A stretch of 5,398 nt of DNA from Candidatus Hodarchaeota archaeon. Its GTDB lineage: Archaea > Asgardarchaeota > Heimdallarchaeia > Hodarchaeales > Hodarchaeaceae. Position numbers and translations under genes: made by a program. The stretch lies in the NCBI GenBank assembly GCA_016839665.1, contig JAEOTU010000151.1, positions 1 to 5,398 on the forward strand. The letters run 5' to 3'. Shown one piece after another: positions 1 to 5,398 of the stretch (position 1 is the first letter of the stretch; each line of letters opens with the position of its first letter). The notes beneath the pieces are model-generated. The model saw nothing but the letters and a program-made list of their open reading frames with translations, was not told where the DNA came from and searched no databases.

Positions 1-41
1 AATTACTATTTCGCGACATCTAGAGTTATATTCATCTGGCT

Positions 42-1019
42 TTAGGTGACTGCTGCTAATGCGATCAAGTATCCAAACATGGATCCTAGAAGGGGAATAA
101 TAGCTGAAATGCGAATTAATTGAGGGATTGGAAAAGAATGCGTTGAAATGAGCCTTGTTAAATTATTTTGATGGCGAATAATTGTCATTTCATCTCCACC
201 TTTAAGAATAAGTGAGTGAATTACTTCTTGTTGTTTTAAAATTAGAGCACGCAGTATTGAGCTATACTTCCTCCAACTACGATTAATTGCTAGTCCACTT
301 TGTCCGAAACCAAAGAAAATCAATAATAAGAGAAGTGTCATTACAAGAAAATAAACCAAATCAACACTAAGGATCGCAATGAATAGTGAAATAGTTGATG
401 TTACAAACAATGGAAGAAGAAAAGAGATCAATAATAGTTCAAATAGTAATGGAGGAAAATCATCGAAGATAAATGGATAAACCCAATCAATTTCAAAATC
501 GAAAGATATTCTTTTCAATTGAAATCTCCTTTTATCACTTTTTTTATCTAAATCAATGTAGTTATCAAGCAGATCGGCATTTTCTAACCTTTTAAAAAGA
601 GATAAAGTTAGATCATGATAGCTCGACCAATTAGTTTTGATGACAAAGACTTTATACCAAATAGTTACAATAGAAAGAGTCGATCCTAAGAAAGCTCCAA
701 TACTAGTTGCGAATAATAAGCCAGCTGAAATTTCAGAAGGAAGTCCTTGAAATACATCTGGATTCACATATTCTCCAGCGAGAACATTAATTATTACCTC
801 AATAGCAAACAGGGCTGACCCTATCGCAGCGAATCCTAACATAATGGAACTAATAAACGCGAGAATCCTCTGATACATTGATCGAGGTTGATCCAATTGT
901 TCTTTTTCTTTTTTTAAATAAACGACGAAGTTATCAGATTTTTCCTCAAAGAGTATGTCTTTCTTTATTTCCCAAAAAAACTCATTTTCTAATAAAACAA
1001 CTTCCTCTGAAAGATCCAT
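42..1019 (-). CDS. Hypothetical multi-pass membrane protein, about 5 TM helices
   Basis: I do not recognise this 325-residue protein. It has a charged N-terminal segment (residues 1-49, acidic then Lys-rich near 35-41) and hydrophobic helices at about 52-80, 97-121, 190-214, 218-240 and 303-322. The basic loops are 122-189 (a KK..DKRR..LKR cluster near 159-170) and 241-302, while the short 81-96 loop is acidic. By the positive-inside rule this gives N-in, C-out topology with two cytoplasmic loops of about 60-70 residues. TM3 and TM4 are separated by only a few residues and form a hairpin. No catalytic, transporter or sensor motif was seen, and there is no signal peptide. The ATG is the first possible start: an in-frame TAG lies three codons upstream, and AAGGAG lies 12 bases upstream. 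A terminator and a TATA-like box separate it from the surface-protein operon, so it is probably its own transcription unit. That the ORF is a real membrane-protein gene is fairly sure; its function is unknown. Confidence 0.85.
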   Translation of the reverse strand: MDLSEEVVLLENEFFWEIKKDILFEEKSDNFVVYLKKEKEQLDQPRSMYQRILAFISSIMLGFAAIGSALFAIEVIINVLAGEYVNPDVFQGLPSEISAGLLFATSIGAFLGSTLSIVTIWYKVFVIKTNWSSYHDLTLSLFKRLENADLLDNYIDLDKKSDKRRFQLKRISFDFEIDWVYPFIFDDFPPLLFELLLISFLLPLFVTSTISLFIAILSVDLVYFLVMTLLLLLIFFGFGQSGLAINRSWRKYSSILRALILKQQEVIHSLILKGGDEMTIIRHQNNLTRLISTHSFPIPQLIRISAIIPLLGSMFGYLIALAAVT

Positions 1020-1031
1020 GGAAATCTACAA

Positions 1032-1037
1032 CTCCTT
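1032..1037 (-). promoter_or_regulatory. Shine-Dalgarno site of the 325-aa membrane protein gene
   Basis: The minus strand reads AAGGAG here, 12 bases before the ATG at 1019. The spacing is longer than usual. However, no in-frame start codon lies closer, because a TAG stop sits between the site and the ATG, so this is the only credible ribosome binding site for the gene. Confidence 0.6.
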
Positions 1038-1077
1038 AAAAAATTTGAATCATAAGAAATAAGTTAGCTTTCAAAGG

Positions 1078-1087
1078 TTATTATAAA
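1078..1087 (-). promoter_or_regulatory. Candidate archaeal TATA box
   Basis: The minus strand reads TTTATAATAA, close to the archaeal TATA consensus. It is preceded by an A-rich GTAAATC that could serve as part of a BRE. A start site about 26 bases downstream of its centre would fall near 1057, giving a leader of about 37 bases that contains the AAGGAG site. It lies after the operon terminator and before the 325-residue gene, which is the expected place for a separate promoter. AT-rich spacers produce such matches by chance, so this rests on position as much as on sequence. Confidence 0.5.
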
Positions 1088-1154
1088 GATTTACCTGTTT
1101 ATCATCAATTCTTGGTGTCGACAAATAAGATTGATATCTCGGTCTATTAAAGCC

Positions 1155-1194
1155 AAAAAAAGAGGTTGAAGATAAATTGATTATCTATCTTCAA
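1155..1194 (-). terminator. Hairpin plus T7 terminator of the surface-protein operon
   Basis: On the minus strand a perfect 9-bp stem (TTGAAGATA at 1194-1186 pairing with TATCTTCAA at 1174-1166) encloses an 11-base loop. It is followed by CCTC and seven consecutive T (1161-1155). It begins about 20 bases after the TAA of the PPC protein gene. The stem is AT-rich and therefore weak by bacterial standards, but archaeal RNA polymerase terminates mainly on U-tracts, which fits. A shorter alternative stem, GATAA/TTATC, is nested inside the same sequence. Confidence 0.65.
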
Positions 1195-1214
1195 TTTTAT
1201 ATTTTTCTAGAAAT

Positions 1215-3995
1215 TTATTCTTTCTTCAATCCTTTACCTAGACCTTTTCCCCTTTTAGGGAGTTTAACCTTTATTTTATCCAAAACACCAAACTTATGGG
1301 CACCATATATTCCTGCTGCCCCACCCCCGACAAGAGCTCCGCCTACAAAAGTACCTAAGATGAGACCTGGAAGAGGATCGAAAGGTTTTGGTTTAGTTGT
1401 GGGTTTTTTCGTAAAAGGTGGAACTGTCTGACGTGGGATCAATATTTCTTCTGGCCCAATGGTAACGTTCAAAGTGTAAGTCGCACTCAATCCAACATCC
1501 ATAAATACGCGGAAATAGACATCAGTTCCGTTATATAGATCAGTGTAGTTTGTGTTCATTGGGAAAGCTCCAACCTGTTCAGGTACACCAGTGCCGTTTC
1601 GGCTATAATCGAGGATACTGCCATTAGTACTGAGAAGTTCAAGATCTAAATTTTCTTGCGATCCAAAAGTAATTTTGACGATTAATGCTAGACCTGCGGG
1701 AACAGTAGTAACATAATAGTCGTCATCCTTGACTCGCATTTGAAGATTAGTCAATATAGAGGAGACCGTGTTGTTTGTTACTCCTTCAACTACATTGATC
1801 CGTGTAGCGTCAGATATTACGTCATTATCCTCATATGGGTCGTCTGATTCGATAATATTTATTGTTAAGTTATAAGCATTTGAGGCTCCATTAATGGCAG
1901 CATCAATTATGCAGACAATATAGTACTTGCCGCTGGTTGGTGCGGTGAAAGTGAGGGATTCATTACCGATAGGTTTCCGACTGTTATTAGCTAAAGATTC
2001 ATCAGAATAGAATAAATCGAGATCAATATCATTCCAATAAACCTCGCCACCTTCTTCGTATTCATTGGCAAAATATGTCAGGGAAATGTCAATAAAATCT
2101 GATGCTACTAAATAAATGTAATAAAAATCATCATCGCTATCTCGAAGAACCAGATCGGTATAATTCCCTTCAGCAATTGGTGCTGCCGTAAAGGAATCAT
2201 CATTCGATTCAAAAGAATCGTCAAACTCTTCAACAGTAACTGTCATATTATATTCTAGACCAATTGATGCATAAGAACCGCTTTTTCCTGCGATCCAGAT
2301 TAAAAAGACATCAGATTTTCTGACTTTAATAGACACTGTCTCTGAATTAGATGAAGGAAGTTCGGACGAATTGAGTAAATTCGGCTTCCCATCAAAGAGA
2401 TTCATATCTAGGTCACCCTCTGTGCCATTGAAATCAATGCGTACGGTAAGAAAGTCACCAGCTAGAAGAGAGATGGCAAACCAATCTGGGTCCCCCTTTA
2501 AAGAGAAAAGGCCACCCCAAGGATCGTCTTCAGTAGGTTGATAAGCTTGGCTTTTCGCAGGTAGAACCTTAGGGGTAAAAAAGTTATCATTATCCTCTGC
2601 CCAATCGTCAGCTGCTTCGATAGTAATGGTGAGGTTATAGTAACGTGGATAGAGGTTATCACTTTCAACATGAATAAAATACCAAGAATGATCTCCAGTA
2701 CTATTGAACGTATGAATAGGACCTATTCTTAAACCATTGTAAATCGGTTCTCCTTCAGTTATCAAAGATTGATCTGATGTGTTGTAAAGAGAAAGATTGA
2801 AGTTACCAATAAATGAGAACCAATGGATATCAACCAAAAGCCTTTCAGAGTTATCTACCCGAACTCGGTACCAGTCATCAAGCCCTTGGGAAACAACCAT
2901 TCCAGAGTAGTCACCTTGATTAATAGTTTTTGCAGAAGTATTAAAATTGTTAGGGCTTGCCCCCTCATATTCATAACTATCTTCAGTGTCAATTTCGAGG
3001 GAATAAGAATCAGTTATATTGTAGAAAGTGTTATCTAAATTGAGATAATACCAACCAGTGTAGCTAGCGGTTAAAAAGATAGTATCAGTTGATCCAGACC
3101 CAGCATCATGGTAAGTTTGAACCAAATTTTGACTTTCATTATATATATCCAAATCAGGGCCAAAATTCGTTAAAGATCCTTTGGTATCATAAGAAGTAAT
3201 CAACACATCAACCAACGTATTCTGATAAAACCAGATGATATACCAGTCATGTTGTCCATAGTTAGTATGAGTATCGTTTGAAAAGCGTAATTGTGAGTAT
3301 TTTCCTGGGACGATTTCATCGTCGCAGTCTACATCGTTTGGATCACTTAAAAATTCAAATTTGTCATTGCTTTGAAGTATTTCCCACTCATCATCATAAA
3401 TTATGGACATGTTGTAGGTAGTAGAATAGTCTATGTTCTCATATCCGATTTCAGGATTAACTGCTGTTACGTTTATTGTGAGTTCTTCATTAGAAGTAGT
3501 GTATATTGGTCCAATAGCTTCTTCACTACCCGCACCGTTGCTTTCACCTAGGGATGATCCATTAGCAGCTAAAAGCTGAATATCAATATCTGCATAAAAT
3601 GGTGGCTCAGTAAAAATCAGAATTGATCTATTTGAATGGTTTAGAGAGTCGTTATAGAGGTTTGTCTGGTTGAACTCTATAAATACTGAAAAATAGAAAC
3701 CTGATAAGACTGAAAAGTTGTAGTAATCAGGACGTAAAGTACTAACATTCAGGGGGGTGGCAGGATCGTTAGTTATCGAATAACTTGGCAAATCATACGC
3801 AATGGAAGGGGCATCATTACCTCCATTTTCCCAAATTGTGTCATTAAATGTCAAATCAGAAGCTGAAACGCTCTGAAATATTAAAGGGTTGGATAATATT
3901 AAGACCTGTGCTAATAATAGTAGAGCAATAAACTGAAAAATGATTGTCCAACTTCGGGATTGCCGTATGATAATTTTAATTTTCATTTTTATCAC
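1215..3995 (-). CDS. Membrane-anchored surface protein with six tandem PPC-like repeats
   Basis: This 926-residue protein starts at a GTG that overlaps the upstream TGA, 5 bases after AAGGAGG. An ATG at 3986 is the alternative start. A signal peptide (hydrophobic core about 17-40) probably ends at SVSA (42-45). Six beta-sandwich repeats of about 125-150 residues follow, near 50-200, 205-337, 338-461, 462-590, 591-716 and 717-847. The last four open with an acidic segment of the form DD-x-x-E-x-ND or a variant. All six carry a D-x/W-Y/F core (D90, D250, D374, D504, D623, D759) and a closing Y-x-L/M-T/S-I/V strand, as in pre-peptidase C-terminal (PPC, PF04151-like) domains. After these come a Pro/Thr/Lys linker (854-874), a Gly-rich transmembrane helix (about 875-898) and a basic Lys/Gly tail (901-926). 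About 31 N-X-S/T sequons point to heavy N-glycosylation. There is no protease or other catalytic domain, although PPC domains often accompany secreted peptidases. It probably acts as a surface stalk, adhesin or scaffold together with the coupled propeller protein; that role is inferred. Confidence 0.88.
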   Translation of the reverse strand: MIKMKIKIIIRQSRSWTIIFQFIALLLLAQVLILSNPLIFQSVSASDLTFNDTIWENGGNDAPSIAYDLPSYSITNDPATPLNVSTLRPDYYNFSVLSGFYFSVFIEFNQTNLYNDSLNHSNRSILIFTEPPFYADIDIQLLAANGSSLGESNGAGSEEAIGPIYTTSNEELTINVTAVNPEIGYENIDYSTTYNMSIIYDDEWEILQSNDKFEFLSDPNDVDCDDEIVPGKYSQLRFSNDTHTNYGQHDWYIIWFYQNTLVDVLITSYDTKGSLTNFGPDLDIYNESQNLVQTYHDAGSGSTDTIFLTASYTGWYYLNLDNTFYNITDSYSLEIDTEDSYEYEGASPNNFNTSAKTINQGDYSGMVVSQGLDDWYRVRVDNSERLLVDIHWFSFIGNFNLSLYNTSDQSLITEGEPIYNGLRIGPIHTFNSTGDHSWYFIHVESDNLYPRYYNLTITIEAADDWAEDNDNFFTPKVLPAKSQAYQPTEDDPWGGLFSLKGDPDWFAISLLAGDFLTVRIDFNGTEGDLDMNLFDGKPNLLNSSELPSSNSETVSIKVRKSDVFLIWIAGKSGSYASIGLEYNMTVTVEEFDDSFESNDDSFTAAPIAEGNYTDLVLRDSDDDFYYIYLVASDFIDISLTYFANEYEEGGEVYWNDIDLDLFYSDESLANNSRKPIGNESLTFTAPTSGKYYIVCIIDAAINGASNAYNLTINIIESDDPYEDNDVISDATRINVVEGVTNNTVSSILTNLQMRVKDDDYYVTTVPAGLALIVKITFGSQENLDLELLSTNGSILDYSRNGTGVPEQVGAFPMNTNYTDLYNGTDVYFRVFMDVGLSATYTLNVTIGPEEILIPRQTVPPFTKKPTTKPKPFDPLPGLILGTFVGGALVGGGAAGIYGAHKFGVLDKIKVKLPKRGKGLGKGLKKE
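3858..3986 (-). other. Signal peptide region of the PPC-repeat protein
   Basis: The segment from Met4 (3986) encodes a basic n-region (KIKIIIRQSR), a long Leu/Ile-rich hydrophobic core, and an A-x-A-like SVSA end at residues 42-45 followed by SD. Cleavage is predicted after Ala45, close to the left edge of this range. No Cys follows the core, so a lipobox lipoprotein is not supported. Together with the C-terminal helix this gives an outside body and a cytoplasmic tail. Confidence 0.75.
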
Positions 3996-5398
3996 CGTTT
4001 CCTCCTTAATAACACAGCACAGGTTGGTGTTGTTATTAGACTTGCCAATAGCAGTGATACAACAAAAATGAGATCCCATGTTTGGGGTGTCTCTGTCTTT
4101 CTATCAAAAAGGCTTTCTAGAGACATTATTTTATCATTAGTTGGATTCTTTGATGCAATAGAAGGTTTCAGTTGACGTGTGGCTGCTTGCTGTACTAATT
4201 GGTCCTCTTTTCCATAAAGGACGTAGATCCAGTGGTCAGCTGTTCCAATGGCAACATCTGTAATATTGTCTTTGTTGAAATCACTAGTTATCATGCTTCG
4301 AATAAGATATGTTGGAATGAAGGATGCCCAAATAACTTCCCCTTCATTACCGCTCAAAGCAAAGATGTTATCATGATTAAGGGAAAGAACATCTAACTTG
4401 GAATCATTATTAAGATCAGCTACCTGATATTCTTCAACGTAGAATGATGAACGATCTTCAAAACTCCAACTTTGATATAAATCACCTGAGTTGTAATAGA
4501 GGCAATAACTCGCTTCTGCGAAGGAACGGATAACGAGATCATCTGGTCCTTCACCATAATCCACAAAATCGCCGATTGCGAGATGGGAAAGTCTGAATGG
4601 AATTTCTAGATGAGTCTTTGCTGCTTCAAAGTTATTTACATAACTTGTCCAATCGGTACTGTCATATATCACAACTGTTCCATTCCGAACGATGACTGCA
4701 AATTGTAATAACGAGTTGCCTGTAAAATTACCCACCTGAAAGTCTTGGACATTAATCCCAATTGCATTAAACGGAGTTTGAATCAAAGTTGTACTGTTAC
4801 CAGAATACAACCATATAGAATGCTCATAGACAGCAACCGCGATATCCAAAATTGTATCATTTGAAAAATCAGCAATTTCGAATTGTGTGTATGGTCCAAA
4901 GGGATTAAAGGCTTGCCATAGAATTGTACCAAGCCCTGATGTCAGATTTCTTGTAACATTATAGAGGATAAAGCGACCGAATGGAATGAAGCGGAACCCC
5001 ATACTAATGGCTAATTCTTCTATCTTGCCATCGTTATTAATGTCAGCAAATTCCATTTCATTGACGATCACTGACCCTAAATAGTCTTGCCACAGGGGTC
5101 GTCCTGTTTCACCATTAATAATAACTAAAAGACCACTTCGAAGAGCAACCGCAATATCACTGTATCCGTCTTGGAGATGGAAATCACTTACAGCAATTTG
5201 GCTGATAGGCTGAGCGGTACGATATTTCCAAATCATATCTCCAGTTAGCCCGTCGAGTGCAATGACATATCGTTTACTATCACCAAAGACAATATCATCG
5301 AACCCATCTTTATTAAAGTCACCTGTGGCCATATCTACAACTATTCCCCTTGTTTTGAAGGAAAATGCCGCATCTTTTTGAATTGCCACTTCTTGATA
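3992..5398 (-). CDS. FG-GAP/VCBS beta-propeller surface protein, C-terminal TM anchor (5' partial)
   Basis: The frame stays open to the window edge (Tyr-Gln-Glu precede the GTG at 5389), and no signal peptide is visible, so the true start is outside. Numbering from that GTG, 465 residues are seen. Eight FG-GAP-like repeats are spaced 45-58 residues apart, with Ca-loop starts at 24, 69, 116, 174, 221, 274, 325 and 370. The best loops are DFNKDGFDD (24-32), DINNDGKIE (116-124) and DLNNDSKLD (325-333); those at 221 and 274 are degenerate. Several blades also carry PQQ-like outer strands of the form ALDGLTGxxxW (W54, W100, W158, W354). Eight sequons are present, though three fall inside Ca loops. 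A polar linker (about 396-436) leads to a transmembrane helix (about 438-461) and an RRKR end. This topology places the propeller outside the cell. The family fold is that of integrin-alpha-type and bacterial FG-GAP/VCBS proteins, usually adhesion or ligand binding. No enzymatic residues were recognised. Confidence 0.87.
   Translation of the reverse strand, partial: YQEVAIQKDAAFSFKTRGIVVDMATGDFNKDGFDDIVFGDSKRYVIALDGLTGDMIWKYRTAQPISQIAVSDFHLQDGYSDIAVALRSGLLVIINGETGRPLWQDYLGSVIVNEMEFADINNDGKIEELAISMGFRFIPFGRFILYNVTRNLTSGLGTILWQAFNPFGPYTQFEIADFSNDTILDIAVAVYEHSIWLYSGNSTTLIQTPFNAIGINVQDFQVGNFTGNSLLQFAVIVRNGTVVIYDSTDWTSYVNNFEAAKTHLEIPFRLSHLAIGDFVDYGEGPDDLVIRSFAEASYCLYYNSGDLYQSWSFEDRSSFYVEEYQVADLNNDSKLDVLSLNHDNIFALSGNEGEVIWASFIPTYLIRSMITSDFNKDNITDVAIGTADHWIYVLYGKEDQLVQQAATRQLKPSIASKNPTNDKIMSLESLFDRKTETPQTWDLIFVVSLLLASLITTPTCAVLLRRKR
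4001..4007 (-). promoter_or_regulatory. Strong Shine-Dalgarno deciding the GTG start of the PPC protein
   Basis: The minus strand reads AAGGAGG, inside the last codons of the propeller gene. The distance to the GTG at 3995 is 5 bases, and to the ATG at 3986 it is 14 bases. The spacing and the GTGA stop/start overlap both favour GTG. A longer in-frame ATG at 4079 has no such site and would place a Cys-rich, non-secretory extension before the signal peptide. Confidence 0.8.

Noticed and set aside
1..19. Possible start of a further minus-strand gene (ATG at 19, reading Met-Ser-Arg-Asn to the edge)
   Set aside because: Only six codons are visible and there is no Shine-Dalgarno site in front of it, so it cannot be supported.
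1204..1213. 10-base palindrome TTTCTAGAAA just after the PPC gene stop codon
   Set aside because: It is short and AT-rich, has no loop, and is likely by chance. The adjacent hairpin with T7 is the better terminator.
1177..1431. Plus-strand frame of 84 codons with a Pro-rich product
   Set aside because: It is antisense to the Gly-rich anchor and Lys/Gly tail of the PPC protein. The Pro-rich product simply mirrors Gly codons, and no ribosome binding site was seen.
2823..3038. Plus-strand frame of 71 codons
   Set aside because: It lies wholly inside the PPC-repeat gene on the opposite strand and has no recognisable features, so it is a shadow frame.
3996..4079. ATG at 4079 as the start of the PPC protein
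   Set aside because: It would overlap the propeller gene by about 88 bases, lacks a ribosome binding site, and adds a Cys-containing extension ahead of a clear signal peptide.
3960..4396. Two short plus-strand frames (3960-4175 and 4199-4396)
   Set aside because: Both are antisense to the 3' end of the propeller gene and the start of the PPC gene, where the minus-strand coding is well supported by domains and by the GTGA overlap.
3992..5398. PQQ-dependent dehydrogenase reading of the propeller protein
   Set aside because: Only the structural TG...W strand pattern is present. No cofactor-binding or catalytic residues were recognised, and the Ca-type FG-GAP loops dominate.

Overview
The window looks like archaeal chromosomal DNA, and an Asgard-type archaeon (Heimdall/Loki/Thor-like) is my best guess. 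The reasons are AT-rich sequence, Shine-Dalgarno-led genes, a TATA-like box upstream of one gene with no obvious bacterial -35/-10 pair, a U-tract terminator, and large single-pass surface proteins crowded with N-X-S/T sequons and ending in a C-terminal membrane anchor plus a short basic tail. The taxonomic guess is inference: there is no rRNA, tRNA or phylogenetic marker here.

All three genes are on the minus strand, so the window is transcribed from right to left. (1) 5398-3992: the 3' part of a gene for a membrane-anchored beta-propeller protein. It has eight FG-GAP/VCBS-type repeats, several with PQQ-like outer strands, then one C-terminal transmembrane helix and an RRKR tail. Its 5' end lies outside the window. 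(2) 3995-1215: a 926-residue secreted, membrane-anchored protein with a signal peptide, six tandem PPC-like beta-sandwich repeats, about 31 sequons, a Pro/Thr/Lys linker, a Gly-rich transmembrane helix and a Lys/Gly tail. Its GTG start overlaps the upstream TGA in a 4-base GTGA, behind a strong AAGGAGG, so the two genes are very likely translationally coupled. (3) 1214-1020: a spacer holding a hairpin plus T7 terminator for the operon and a TATA-like promoter for the next gene. (4) 1019-42: a 325-residue protein with about five transmembrane helices that I do not recognise.

The coherent story is an operon encoding two type I-like surface proteins: a Ca-loop beta-propeller head and a long glycosylated PPC stalk. 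No catalytic domain is visible in either, so adhesion, surface-layer or ligand-binding roles are more likely than enzymatic ones. The multi-pass protein appears to be a separate transcription unit, and no functional link to the surface pair can be shown from sequence. No CRISPR array, mobile element, tRNA or rRNA was seen, and no stretch over 300 bases lacks a gene.
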